Shown: piece by piece, positions 1 through 8,957 of the stretch
How the letters are laid out: each line of letters opens with the position of its first letter
How positions within the stretch are numbered: the stretch's first letter is position 1
Translations under genes and position numbers: made by a program
The notes under the pieces: generated by a model
What the model saw: the letters and a program-made list of their open reading frames with translations, nothing else
Databases searched by the model: none
What the model was told of the DNA's origin: nothing
NCBI RefSeq assembly: GCF_026391055.1
Contig: NZ_JAPLET010000022.1
Location: 62,001-126,000 of the forward strand
Length of the DNA stretch: 64,000 bases
Reading direction: 5' to 3'
Origin: Spirosoma sp.
GTDB lineage: Bacteria; Bacteroidota; Bacteroidia; Cytophagales; Spirosomataceae

Positions 1-641
1 TTTAGTGGATTTCTAGCGGTGCGCATTCCCGTAAAATTGGCACCTGTACCGCTCACCGTAGCCGAGTTATCGATTGGAAACCCATCTACAACGTACAGTG
101 GTGAATTGCCGGCATTCAGCGACCCCATCCCTCTAATGTTGACCGTGATGCCGCCACCGGGTTCTCCGCTGTTCTGAATAACCTGAACGCCTGCGACTTT
201 CCCGGCTATTAGCTGCTCGGCAGAGACGTTCACCCCTTTGTTAAAGCTTTTCTCGGTGAGACTCACGACCGACCCGGTTATATCGCTCTTCTTGGCTGTC
301 CCATAGCCAATAACGACCACATCGTCCAGTAACGAGGCCTTTGGTTCAAGCTCTACGTCGATCCTTTTTCGATTGAGGATCGAAATATCTTTGGTTGAAA
401 AACCTACGTAACTAACATAAATTTTACCGTTCAGACTAGGAACGGTAAGACTATACGCACCTTCCGAATTAGTGACCGTTGCCTGGTTGGTTCCTTCAAG
501 TATAATCGTGGCTCCCGGCAAGGGCTCCCTGGTTTTGGCATCAATTACCTTTCCGGTAATTACATCCTGGGCGAAGGCCGTTATTGAAAACAACAGTAGT
601 AGCCCTGCCAGCCTAAATTTGATTCGATTCATGTTTTTCAT
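1..641 (-). CDS. SusC/RagA-type TonB-dependent receptor, N-terminal part (runs off left edge)
   Basis: About 213 codons are visible, read leftwards from an ATG at 641 (a second in-frame ATG lies at 632), and the frame is still open at base 1. The start has a signal peptide ending near FAQ. A carboxypeptidase-regulatory-like beta domain follows (about residues 28-110, with GKVIDAKTREPLPGA and the YVGFSTKDI turn). Then come the VVVIGYGT segment that marks the TonB box of SusC proteins and the start of the plug domain (VQVIQNSGEPGG, NIRGMGSL, PLYVVDGFP). SusC proteins import glycans, peptides or other large nutrients through the outer membrane with a SusD lipoprotein. The partner would lie beyond the left edge. 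The nearby aldolase-family gene and symporter suggest a catabolic locus, but the substrate cannot be read from this sequence. Confidence 0.9.
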   Translation of the reverse strand, partial: MKNMNRIKFRLAGLLLLFSITAFAQDVITGKVIDAKTREPLPGATIILEGTNQATVTNSEGAYSLTVPSLNGKIYVSYVGFSTKDISILNRKRIDVELEPKASLLDDVVVIGYGTAKKSDITGSVVSLTEKSFNKGVNVSAEQLIAGKVAGVQVIQNSGEPGGGITVNIRGMGSLNAGNSPLYVVDGFPIDNSATVSGTGANFTGMRTARNPL

Positions 642-697
642 TGAGTTAAGGAAAGTCGGTTTAGAAATTAATTACGGTTCTTTGACCAGATCACAGT

Positions 698-1631
698 TTA
701 TGATTCATAGGCTATCATGGTTAGATTTATTTCCTGTGCCAATTCGTTGAACTGATGGAGCAGCGTATCGAGATCATCGTAATCGCTTGTGTTCCTTACT
801 TCACTGCTATTGCGGCAAATTTGAGAGATCCCCAATCCTCGTTTTTCGAGAATGTACTTTGCACTGGCAGGGTAGGTATCATGCATGACCTCCATGTTTC
901 GCGCAAAAAACTGCTGCACTTTGTCGACTTCTGCGGAGTCGTCGTTGTAATGATTGCACAACCAGACAATTAACTCCGGAAAATAATTTCCCTGAATACA
1001 AGATAGGCCTGCCGAACCGGCTTTCATCGAATCGACCGCATGCACCATGTAGGCATCATAGAGGGCAAAGTCCGCTGAGTTTTGGCTGGCCGTAATTTTA
1101 GCCCGCACACTTTCTATATTTAAAGACGTGTCTTTATGGTATTTAATACGGCCAGTCCTGACCAGTTTCCCCCTGAAAATCAGGTCTTAAAATCCGTTTA
1201 TAGGGAACCGGACATTCATAAAACCCAAGAGGAATATCGCCCGTTAACGCAAGCAATTGGTTGACATGGGCTTCGAACACGGCCTCAGATTCCGTTTCTC
1301 CGGCCAGCAAGCCTGTAATAACAATCACACTGTCGACTCCTGTAGTATATATTTCTTTTACAAAAGCGGCCTGATTTTCCAGGGTGTCTGGGAACGTACC
1401 TGTAGCCACTACGGGAACCCTTCCATTCACTTTTTGCACGATGAACGATACGGATGCCAACATTTCTTCTTTGGAAAGATGATACATTTCACTCGACAGG
1501 CAGTTGGCAAAAAGGCCACCCGCTCCGGCTTCGAGGTAGAATTCGATCAATTCTTCCAGAATGTTATAATCAATGGCATTCCCGTCCTGAAATGGCGTGA
1601 GCATGACAGGGACGAATTTTTTTGTTTGCAT
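698..1631 (-). pseudogene. Dihydrodipicolinate synthase/N-acetylneuraminate lyase family aldolase, frameshifted
   Basis: Two open frames on the minus strand together make one family member of about 310 residues. The first (1143-1631, 162 codons) has the family start (FVPVMLTPFQDGNAIDY), a central GTFPDT and the YECPVPY segment around the usual catalytic tyrosine. It then runs into a stop soon after a run of five G (minus strand, 1169-1173). Dropping one G there moves reading to the second frame, which continues as GRIKYHKDTSLNIESV and then the 698-1108 frame. This supplies the expected K-D-T-S region and the C-terminal helices. Members cleave or form pyruvate-type Schiff-base adducts (DapA, NanA, KDG aldolase); the substrate here is unknown. 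Five bases separate it from the symporter upstream, so they are probably co-transcribed. It could be a true null allele or a one-base sequence error. Confidence 0.8.
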
Positions 1632-1636
1632 ATCGT

Positions 1637-3187
1637 TTATTGTCTTCTTAGTTTTTGAGAGAGATTACCGGCCAGAAAAATGGATAAAGTGCCCACCACA
1701 ATAATCATGTTAGCATGGAGCGGATAACGTAAGTAGCTGTACTGAACCGGGAGCAGGTACGAGAAGCTCATCCAGAGAATAACCAGCACACCAAGTATGG
1801 TACCCGTAAGCGCGTCTTTATTCGTGACGTTTTTGCTGATTAACCCGAGTAAAAAGAGGCCCAGCATCCCCCCGGCAAATATGCCCGAAAGCGTCCACCA
1901 GACATCCAGCAGGCTTTTGACGCCAATCATGGCTATTCCGCAGAGCATACCGATCAGCCCCACGATAACCGTGGCGATGTAAAGAATTTTCAAACTGCCC
2001 TTTTCAGTTAAATTCCTATTGAAATAGCGTTTGTAGATGTCTTCGGTAAAGACGGTTGCTGACGCGTTCATGCCGGAACTTATCGTACTCATAGCCGCCG
2101 ACAGAATGGCCGAGACAATCAATCCTAAAAGACCGGTTGGAATCATATGCACCATAAAGTGTGGCATCACTTTATCGGCATAATCGGATGGTTTTAGCCT
2201 GGCTGCCAACTGGCCTACTTCCGCATTATTTATAGCCAGACCGAGTTGCTCAGAAGCCGTCTGGAGTTTAATACTACGGAGCAACTCCGGGTTTTGCATA
2301 TAATATGTATACAAACAGGTGCCTATACTAAAAAACAGGAGCGATACCGGAACATAAATCCATACGCAAAGCCAAACTGACTTGTTGGCTTCCGCTACGC
2401 TGGTCGCTGCGTGGTATCGCTGGACGTAGTTCTGGTCCATTCCGAAATTATTCAGATTGATAAAAAAGCCGTATAGCAGCACAACCCAGATCGATGAATG
2501 GATAAAATCAAAGTCTACAGTACCGAGGCTGAATTTATCCTCTGCCAATCCCATAGTAAGAATGTCGTTGAATCCGCCCGGCACTTGGTTTACTACCAGA
2601 TAGATAATGACAACAGCCCCCAACGTTTTCAAGATACCCTGTACAACTTCGGTCCAGATGACGGCTTCAATGCCTCCCATCACGGTATAGACGACAATAC
2701 AGATTCCAGTTATCACCATAATCGCCACCATACTATACCCAGTAAGGGCCTGTAAGGTCAGTGAGATGCCAAAAAAGATAGACCCAATCCGGGCTAGCTG
2801 CGTAGATAAAAAACAGATCACTACGTAGGTTCTAGCCCAGGTACCGAATCGTTTTTCGAGATTGGTGTAAGCCGATACTTCGCCGGTACTCCGGTAAAAC
2901 GGGACAAAGTATTTAGTGGCAAACCAGGCCGCTAACGGCATAGAAAGGCTAAATAAAAAGGCATTCCAATTTCCACCGAACGCTTTACCCGGAACGCCAA
3001 GAAACGTGTTCGAACTCAGAAAGGTAGCATAAATAGATATGCCTATAGCCCAGCCAGGAATCCTGCCGGAAGCGCGGGTAAACTCATCAGCCGAGGTGTT
3101 GCTTCTGGAGAAGTAAACGCCAACCAACACCATTGCAATTAAATAGGCAATAATAATGGCGATGTCTAATAACGGTAAATTAGTCAT
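1637..3187 (-). CDS. Sodium:solute symporter (SSS family)
   Basis: A 516-residue polytopic membrane protein with about 13 hydrophobic segments. It starts MTNLPLLDIAIIIAYL and has the family hallmark GGIEAVIWTEVVQG near residue 170. It also carries GWAIGISIYATFLSSNTFLGVPG near the N-terminus and a conserved small-residue helix (SAILSAAMSTISSGMNA) in the second half. SSS transporters couple Na+ entry to uptake of sugars, sugar acids, sialic acid, amino acids or similar solutes across the inner membrane. The gene lies 5 bp upstream of the aldolase-family gene on the same strand and divergent from an AraC regulator. That arrangement suggests transport of the compound the aldolase acts on. Substrate choice is not visible in the sequence. 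Confidence 0.93.
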   Translation of the reverse strand: MTNLPLLDIAIIIAYLIAMVLVGVYFSRSNTSADEFTRASGRIPGWAIGISIYATFLSSNTFLGVPGKAFGGNWNAFLFSLSMPLAAWFATKYFVPFYRSTGEVSAYTNLEKRFGTWARTYVVICFLSTQLARIGSIFFGISLTLQALTGYSMVAIMVITGICIVVYTVMGGIEAVIWTEVVQGILKTLGAVVIIYLVVNQVPGGFNDILTMGLAEDKFSLGTVDFDFIHSSIWVVLLYGFFINLNNFGMDQNYVQRYHAATSVAEANKSVWLCVWIYVPVSLLFFSIGTCLYTYYMQNPELLRSIKLQTASEQLGLAINNAEVGQLAARLKPSDYADKVMPHFMVHMIPTGLLGLIVSAILSAAMSTISSGMNASATVFTEDIYKRYFNRNLTEKGSLKILYIATVIVGLIGMLCGIAMIGVKSLLDVWWTLSGIFAGGMLGLFLLGLISKNVTNKDALTGTILGVLVILWMSFSYLLPVQYSYLRYPLHANMIIVVGTLSIFLAGNLSQKLRRQ

Positions 3188-3458
3188 AGGTTAATTTTTT
3201 ACAGGCGTAGAACGGGTCGTATTGATAGCCACACCTACCCCATAAGATTCCGCAAAAATTAGCCTGAAGTCTTTACTCCACAACTGCCATGCATAGTTAC
3301 GTTCCAGCTTTGCATGCTACTTGGAGTAGCACAAATATTGGCTTCTTAGCGGAGAAATGAATTCCTTAAATTTTCCAATTTGTACAACATATTGTCACAT
3401 TATTTAGGAATATTATTAAATATGAATAATTTCGTATATAACCCAGGGCATACATAAA

Positions 3459-4319
3459 ATGGTACCTAAACTTCATATTGTTCCCAAGCATATAGATAAT
3501 GCGTTTAGTATTCGGCATGATATAGTGCCCCAGTTTGGCTCTATCTGGCATTATCATCCTGAGATTGAGCTTCATTATCTTATAAAAGGTGATGGTATTC
3601 GTTTCGTAGGGGATAGTATCGGCAATTTTCAGCAGGATGATATGATTCTGATGGGCTCCAATGTGCCCCATACCTGGAAGTGTAACAGCCCACATTCTTC
3701 AGACTATCATGTGGAAGCGTTAGTGCTTCATTTTCATCCTGACTGTCTGGGAAAGGAATTTCTTAACGTATACGAAACGCAGGGGATTTCTAAACTCTTT
3801 GAACAAGCCAAAACCGGGCTGGTCATTAAAGGAAGTTCGAAAGAGAAAATTAAACGGCTTATGTGGCGAATGATACGGGAAACGGGCTTGAATAAAGTTG
3901 TTTACCTGCTCAGAATTTACGTCATTCTATTGGAAAGCAGAGAGTACGAAAATTTATCTAACAGTGTTGATTACACAAGATTCAGTCAGATTGACGGGAA
4001 TAGAATGGAAAAGGTGCTTTCATTCACCTTACAAAATTTCAGAAATAAAATTCTGATTGACGATGTGGCAAAACTTACCAACCTGAGCGTTACGTCGTTT
4101 TGCCGCTACTTTAAAATGACGTCAAACAAATCGTACTTTGATTTCCTTACTGAAGTACGACTTAATCATGCCTGCCGGTTACTTATTAAATCGGACTATA
4201 CGATAGCGCATATTGCCTTTGACAGTGGATTTGAAAATACGTCCAATTTTTACAGGCATTTTAAGAATGTCAAAAGAATTACGCCCAAAGAATACAAGAA
4301 TCGATTTTTCTCAACCTAA
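3459..4319 (+). CDS. AraC-family transcriptional regulator with cupin sensor domain
   Basis: A 286-residue protein. Residues about 15-100 form an AraC-type cupin pocket (WHYHPEIELHYLIKGDG, then DDMILMGSNVPHTW). The last 100 residues carry two helix-turn-helix units (LIDDVAKLTNLSVTSFCRYF and YTIAHIAFDSGFENTSNFYRHF, ending ITPKEYKN). Such proteins bind a small ligand, often a sugar or sugar acid, and activate an adjacent catabolic operon. It is divergent from the symporter-aldolase pair across a 270-bp AT-rich spacer, which is the obvious place for its operator. Control of that pair is inferred from position only. Confidence 0.9.
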   Translation: MVPKLHIVPKHIDNAFSIRHDIVPQFGSIWHYHPEIELHYLIKGDGIRFVGDSIGNFQQDDMILMGSNVPHTWKCNSPHSSDYHVEALVLHFHPDCLGKEFLNVYETQGISKLFEQAKTGLVIKGSSKEKIKRLMWRMIRETGLNKVVYLLRIYVILLESREYENLSNSVDYTRFSQIDGNRMEKVLSFTLQNFRNKILIDDVAKLTNLSVTSFCRYFKMTSNKSYFDFLTEVRLNHACRLLIKSDYTIAHIAFDSGFENTSNFYRHFKNVKRITPKEYKNRFFST

Positions 4320-4789
4320 ATCGTTACTGAGTTTTTATGAATTTACTTTTCTCCTTCATTGTGACTTAACATAGTATTCATTCTTTATAAAATAGATACA
4401 TGATGAGCAAAATGCAGATGGTTACTGGCTAATACAGGTAGTTGAGGTAACCGATCGGTAGATAACTGACCAAATTTTTCGTATTAAAAGGTTCGTATGC
4501 TACTAATCAGATTGGACAGATATTAAGATCAGAATCTTATAAAACCTCATTAGAAGAGGCAGACACACGAAAAGAGGTCGTCACATGCAAGAGCTAATAA
4601 TTTATACTTGTTTAACCCGATTCAAACTGTTGCCATCATGTGGCGGAGCCTAGCCACAGGTTTATACACAGCGTGGCAAAATACCCGTTAGTACAACGAG
4701 TTTTGCCCGTTGCCTAAACACTCAACCGCATAAAGAAGCCCCTAATTACTACGAAAGTTACTAGGTGAGACGCTTATAAACACGATATG
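4320..4789. other. Gene-free spacer
   Basis: About 470 bases between the AraC gene and the terminator of the histidine kinase gene. No frame here has family-like features, and no repeat, tRNA or insertion-sequence end was recognised. Confidence 0.5.
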
Positions 4790-4834
4790 CAAATAGCCCT
4801 ACAGGTCAGCTTGCGATGTCTGTAGGGCTATTTG
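4790..4834 (-). terminator. Hairpin at the 3' end of the histidine kinase gene
   Basis: A perfect 15-bp inverted repeat (CAAATAGCCCTACAG at 4790-4804 and its complement at 4820-4834) with a 15-base loop. The stop codon of the kinase gene lies in the loop, so the upstream arm is coding. No long U-run follows. It probably acts as a terminator or as a 3' mRNA end. Confidence 0.6.
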
Positions 4835-6431
4835 GTAAAACGATCGTAGAGGTCGTTCCCTTCCCTTCAACACTTTGAATCCTTAAGCTTCCCCCATGGA
4901 GCTCCACAAACTGTCGGGCGATAACCAATCCCAGTCCCGTACCCTGAATTGAGCCGGTATTGCCCGCGCGAAAAAATGGTTCAAATAAGCTTGGCAGATC
5001 GCTGGCGGGAATACCAATACCCAAATCGATCACCTGGATAATGATTGCTTCGTCTCCAAAGTGGAGTTCCAGACGTGGATCATGCTGGGAGAATTTTAAG
5101 GCATTGGTTAGCAAGTTAATTAAAACATGACCCATCAGTTTTTCATCCAGGAGAGCGCTGCGGGATAGCCCATTCAGAGAAAAGTGTATGACCCGGCCAT
5201 CAGGCTGATTACTAAAATGCCGGTCAATGATGTATTGACATAACACAGCCACATCGGTCTGGTGCGGATGAAACGCCACTTTCCCTGCTTCAATCGTCCC
5301 CACCGTAAGCAGATCGGTCATCAATTCATTCATATGCTCAATCTGATTATAAATATCCACCAGATGTTTCTCAATAACGGGTCTGGCGAGATCCTGAGGT
5401 TTGTCCAGATATAGGTTGATTAACTCAGCACTGGTCTGGATCGTTGTCAGGGGCCTGCGAAACTCATGAGAGGCAATGGAGACAAACCGGGACTTGAGTT
5501 GGTTGAGTTCCTGTTCCCTACGTAACGATTGGTGCAAAATCTGTTCCTTCTCCCTTTCTGCGGTGACCTCGGTAGCCATAATCATCACCCCCGTAACGGT
5601 CCTGCTGGTATCGAGACGGGGGGTAAACACAAAATTGAAGTAGGTGTCCTGTAGCTGCCCATCTCGCACCAGTCTGACCAGATAACCACGGCCAAAAAAG
5701 GGTACTCCAGAATCATACACCGTTTCTAGCAAGTCAATCAACCCCTGTTCCCTAATCTCGGACCGTACCTCAATCAATGGCTTACCCATAACCGATGCGC
5801 CTTCCCGCCAGATGGCGGACATCGGTTCATTCGCGGCTTCAATGATCATGTCCCGGCCACTCAATAAGGCAATCCCCAGGGGAGCCTGTTCAAAAACGGT
5901 ACGGAAGCGAAGCTCACTCTGGCGTAGTTTCTGTTGCGCCATAACCAACTCGGTTGTTTCCAGACATGTCGCCAAAACCCCGCCAATTTGGCCGGTATCT
6001 GTTCGAACGGCACTATAACCCACCGTCCAGTAGACATCTTCCGTCTGGCCATTCCGGAAGATGGGGAAGAGTTGGTTCTCAACCCAAAGGGGATCCCCCC
6101 CTGTCATCACCCGGTCGATTGGCCGTTTGATGGCCCGCCAATGCTCACCCCAACAATCCAGGCCTCGCTGCCCTAGCGCGTCAGGATGCTTCCCCTGATG
6201 GCCTAAACTGAGTCGGAAAGGGTCGTTGTAGAATTGAATATATGACTCTCCCCACCACAAAAGCATGGGAAAGGTAGATGAAAGCAGGGTCGAAACGGTA
6301 GTCAATAAGCTCAGAGGCCAGTCGTCGGGGTTGCCTGCTGGCGAATCTGCCCAGTTGAATGTCCTGATTAGCTCTCCGACTTCTCCCCCCCCGCTCAAAA
6401 AAATCAGTGATTGTGTTTGGTTTTCTGTCAT
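4806..6431 (-). CDS. PAS-domain sensor histidine kinase
   Basis: A 541-residue soluble-looking kinase with no clear membrane helices. Residues about 15-160 form a GAF/PAS-like sensor module of the type starting with the FNWADSPAGNP and WPLSLLTTV patches. A second PAS domain spans about 171-295 (FRTVFEQAPLGIALL). A HisKA dimerisation box follows with the phospho-acceptor His322 in ASHEFRRPLTT. The HATPase domain has its N-box near 440 (LINLLTNALKFS), then DLGIGIP and GTGLGLVIAR. It should autophosphorylate in response to a cytoplasmic cue and pass the phosphate to a response regulator. None is encoded next to it, so it is an orphan kinase. The signal is unknown. Confidence 0.92.
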   Translation of the reverse strand: MTENQTQSLIFLSGGGEVGELIRTFNWADSPAGNPDDWPLSLLTTVSTLLSSTFPMLLWWGESYIQFYNDPFRLSLGHQGKHPDALGQRGLDCWGEHWRAIKRPIDRVMTGGDPLWVENQLFPIFRNGQTEDVYWTVGYSAVRTDTGQIGGVLATCLETTELVMAQQKLRQSELRFRTVFEQAPLGIALLSGRDMIIEAANEPMSAIWREGASVMGKPLIEVRSEIREQGLIDLLETVYDSGVPFFGRGYLVRLVRDGQLQDTYFNFVFTPRLDTSRTVTGVMIMATEVTAEREKEQILHQSLRREQELNQLKSRFVSIASHEFRRPLTTIQTSAELINLYLDKPQDLARPVIEKHLVDIYNQIEHMNELMTDLLTVGTIEAGKVAFHPHQTDVAVLCQYIIDRHFSNQPDGRVIHFSLNGLSRSALLDEKLMGHVLINLLTNALKFSQHDPRLELHFGDEAIIIQVIDLGIGIPASDLPSLFEPFFRAGNTGSIQGTGLGLVIARQFVELHGGSLRIQSVEGKGTTSTIVLPNSPTDIAS

Positions 6432-6804
6432 AAACTTGAATGAAGTACTTTAATTAGGTGAATAAAGACATGACACCATATAACTATGGGCTGAAGCAGC
6501 AAGTAAGCTCCAGCCATATGTCAAGATTTGATAGTCCTGGTAACCGTTTCGGTGCAATTGACGAAGGTAAAAAATGGTCATAAGTCACCCGGATCAGCTC
6601 ATCCTACGGTTGTTAACTTCTTGACGAACAGGAGCAGGCATTAGCGAAGGCCATAGGAGAGGGTCAGTAAGCCCAAACTGGAAATAAGCTGAATTGCATT
6701 AGCATAAGAGTTGACACGCTGGACTGTTCATACACGTGATAGCAGCTCGTCTGGGGCTAATACTGGAAAGATTGCTAAACAAAAACCAACTGACTAAAGG
6801 CTCG
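6432..6804. other. Gene-free spacer
   Basis: About 370 bases upstream of the kinase gene. No supported gene, repeat or RNA was recognised. The kinase promoter should lie in its left part but no convincing box was seen. Confidence 0.4.
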
Positions 6805-7026
6805 TTACTTAAACCGGTGAAATTTGTGTAAGCAATTGTAACACCTAAAAGCTCTCAGAGGAATCAAGAATGATACAATACGGGCTACCCTCCCCCGCGG
6901 TATCCGTTCAATGGACAGGGGGTCCTTACAGCGAGGACACTGTACAACGAATCGTTGGTTGTCGGAGGTAGACCATAAAGCTGGTTTGGCGAAGGAGGGT
7001 TCGATAGCCATATGGCTGAAGATCAA
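6805..7026 (-). CDS. Small zinc-ribbon-like protein
   Basis: A 73-residue frame with two CxxC knuckles, C30-PR-C33 and C62-YN-C65, separated by a basic and hydrophobic stretch (RIPRGRVARIVSFLIPLRAFR). It ends in a His/Lys-rich tail. Paired CxxC motifs with this spacing are typical of small zinc ribbons and of short Bacteroidota proteins in which the segment between knuckles contacts the membrane or nucleic acid. An internal Met6 is an alternative start. It stands alone between two gene-free stretches, so no partner can be named. The paired cysteines argue against a chance frame, but it could still be one. Confidence 0.5.
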   Translation of the reverse strand: MIFSHMAIEPSFAKPALWSTSDNQRFVVQCPRCKDPLSIERIPRGRVARIVSFLIPLRAFRCYNCLHKFHRFK

Positions 7027-7578
7027 GTGAAGTTAGGGGATATAAACTTACTTGTAATCGAGAGGTATTAAAGGTAATTAATAAGAATTAAACTAAATAG
7101 TAATTAGGCGGTATGCACATAGTTGAATATTTACAAACAAACTTAAAATAGTGAAACATTGCTATGAAGTTGGTTACCAATTAGTAAACGTCCAAATCTG
7201 ATAGGGAAAGTGAATAATAATCGGATACGAAGGTATTTACCTTCAGGCATATGTGGCAGGCTTGACAGCTATTTCAAGTTTTAAAACTGCCGTCGTTTTC
7301 ATCAGTCAGTGGCTGATCAAAGGACGTAACAGGTAAGACAAGAATACATACTAACTGAAAAACACGAGTAGCTAACAACTTTGTGATTCAAAAAAGTGGT
7401 CCGGCTTAAGAAGGGGCGCAGTATAACCTATGCCTAAAAAAATTACGGGGTTCTGGATCAATTACCCCACATATCGTAGACTCCACTTTACAGAACTAAA
7501 ATTACTCAGTTAGGTATGGATTTGAATGATTGACGTAGTAAGAAGAAAACAAACGCTTTAATAATCAGTTACTTATAT
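7027..7578. other. Gene-free spacer upstream of the BLUF gene
   Basis: About 550 AT-rich bases with stops in all frames. No hairpin, repeat or insertion-sequence end was recognised. It must hold the promoter of the BLUF gene. Confidence 0.4.
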
Positions 7579-8091
7579 ATGAAAGGAAATATATATAGTA
7601 ACGATGCTAACCTGAAACAATATGCTGATCACCTTGAGGCAGAATATTCTGTTATTCATTCAGCTCCTATTGACTTTTGTATTATTTACATTAGCTCCTC
7701 TAAGGGTCTATTTTCTCAAGAACAGTTAACTTCCATCTTGGAAAAAAGCCAACAAAAAAATAGGTCTTTAGGTGTTTCGGGGATTTTGCTGTACTTCAAT
7801 GGCTCTATTATCCAAGTGTTGGAAGGTTTGGAGGAACGAGTAAAAGATCTTTATAGGGTCATCCAACAAGATTCCCGGCATACTGGCTTGATCTTGATGT
7901 ACAGTTATCCAATTGCGAAGCGTACTTTCTCAGACTGGTCAATGGGTTATAAAACTCTATTAGCCAGTGAATATAAGCAAGTAAGGGATCAATTTCAATT
8001 CGTTGGTGATTCCGCTTTACAGGTGCAAAAGCAAGACAATGTTGTTTTAGCTATACTACAGAGATTTTATTTGAATAATTATCGAAACTGA
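7579..8091 (+). CDS. BLUF-domain blue-light photoreceptor
   Basis: A 170-residue protein made almost entirely of one BLUF domain (about residues 32-130). The flavin-site residues fall at Tyr37 (IIYISSS), Asn61 (KNRSLGVSG), Gln79 (IIQVLEG), Trp120 and Met122 (DWSMGY). The spacings Tyr to Asn 24, Tyr to Gln 42 and Tyr to Trp 83 equal those of AppA (Y21, N45, Q63, W104), so the photocycle is probably intact. BLUF proteins bind FAD and change hydrogen bonding around the Gln in blue light. There is no attached EAL, GGDEF or cyclase domain, so it is a short PixD-like form that would signal through a protein partner. A 30-residue N-terminal extension precedes the domain. No obvious output gene is adjacent; the nearest signalling gene is the orphan kinase at 4806-6431. 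Confidence 0.93.
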   Translation: MKGNIYSNDANLKQYADHLEAEYSVIHSAPIDFCIIYISSSKGLFSQEQLTSILEKSQQKNRSLGVSGILLYFNGSIIQVLEGLEERVKDLYRVIQQDSRHTGLILMYSYPIAKRTFSDWSMGYKTLLASEYKQVRDQFQFVGDSALQVQKQDNVVLAILQRFYLNNYRN

Positions 8092-8315
8092 ATTTTGCCC
8101 AGTCATACAGTGGGTTAAGACATAAAGGCTGGCACAGGCTCGTCGGCCAATCCTCAATTCCAGGCACTCGTGCCTCTGGGTTTTTGTAGCTGACCAGCAG
8201 TAGTAAGCCATACTTACTTCGTATCTAATCTAAACGAGTTCTAGTGAATGTTCACCTATGAGTTTATAGACACATTTGACTAGAGACGGTTTTTACGGCC
8301 ATTTGGTGGCAAATC

Positions 8316-8415
8316 CGAAAGGATTCATCAAAAGAAGACGTGTGTTTGATGAAGCATTCAAGCGAACGACTGTGAAGTTGTCCAATGCAAAAGTGGACTT
8401 GCAAGAAAATACTGG
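8316..8415 (+). pseudogene. IS3 OrfA N-terminal fragment
   Basis: The plus strand reads KRRRVFDEAFKRTTVKLSNA, which matches the typical start of Bacteroidota IS3 OrfA proteins (K-R/T-R-x-F-D-E-x-F-K). These carry a helix-turn-helix that binds the element ends. Homology fades after about 35 codons, where the sequence meets the end of a minus-strand OrfB remnant. Confidence 0.45.
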
Positions 8416-8439
8416 ACAAAAACTTAAGCAACATATTGA

Positions 8440-8885
8440 AGTTGCCTTTCACTGTATTCAAGGGTGAAAGGTAGCCTAGCGCCGAATGCCTTCGTTTGCG
8501 ATTATACCACACCGCCGGGCGGTCCCGTTCAATGTATTTAAATAAGTCTTGTTTAGCCAGTTCAGTCGTGGTAAAGCCCTGTTGGTAAAATCAGTTCACT
8601 CTTCAACGTTTCAAAAAAACTTTCCGCTACTGCATTGTCTCATCAGACCGCCGAAGCGGCAATTCCAATTTCCATTCATACGTTGCAGGGTGTTCGGACA
8701 GCCAGCCAATTTGTTCGTAGAGGCATTGCAGACGTACTGAACACCGCGATCTGAATGGAAGATCAACTTGTTTTTAGCTGCTGTATCTCTTGATGATCTT
8801 GAGTCAATTGGGCTTTTTCGCTAGTCTTCGTGCTTGAGATGAATACTCGTTCGCGTCGCCATCGGGTTAGAATTTGGGGCGTAAT
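8440..8885 (-). pseudogene. IS3 transposase OrfB remnant with fused OrfA tail
   Basis: Read on the minus strand, pieces of the rve integrase core appear in changing frames: HSDRGVQYV (second catalytic Asp region), DNAVAESFFETLKSELI (third catalytic Glu region) and YNRKRRHSALGYLSPLN (usual C-terminus). At least one stop replaces the Trp before DNAVAESFF, and a frame change follows LILPTG. Upstream of HSDRG the sequence jumps to what looks like the end of OrfA (KAQLTQDHQEIQQLK), so the N-terminal half of OrfB is deleted. This is a dead transposase. Confidence 0.7.
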
Positions 8886-8957
8886 GGCTAGGCTAATTCA
8901 ATAGCGGTCTTTTTTAGGGAGCCTTTAACCACCGATAGCTCAAGCTGACTCCACTAC

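Larger units (their letters stand above)
8300..8890. mobile_element. Debris of one or more IS3-family insertion sequences
   Basis: Fragments of the two IS3 reading frames lie here in conflicting orientation. A piece of OrfA start is on the plus strand, and a decayed OrfB with a short OrfA tail is on the minus strand. No intact frame, terminal inverted repeat or target duplication could be identified. The two orientations imply either two insertions or an inversion and deletion after insertion. Confidence 0.6.

Noticed and set aside
8162..8182. Small palindrome AGGCACTCGTGCCT after the BLUF gene
   Set aside because: Only a 6-bp stem with a 2-base loop; too weak to call a terminator with confidence.
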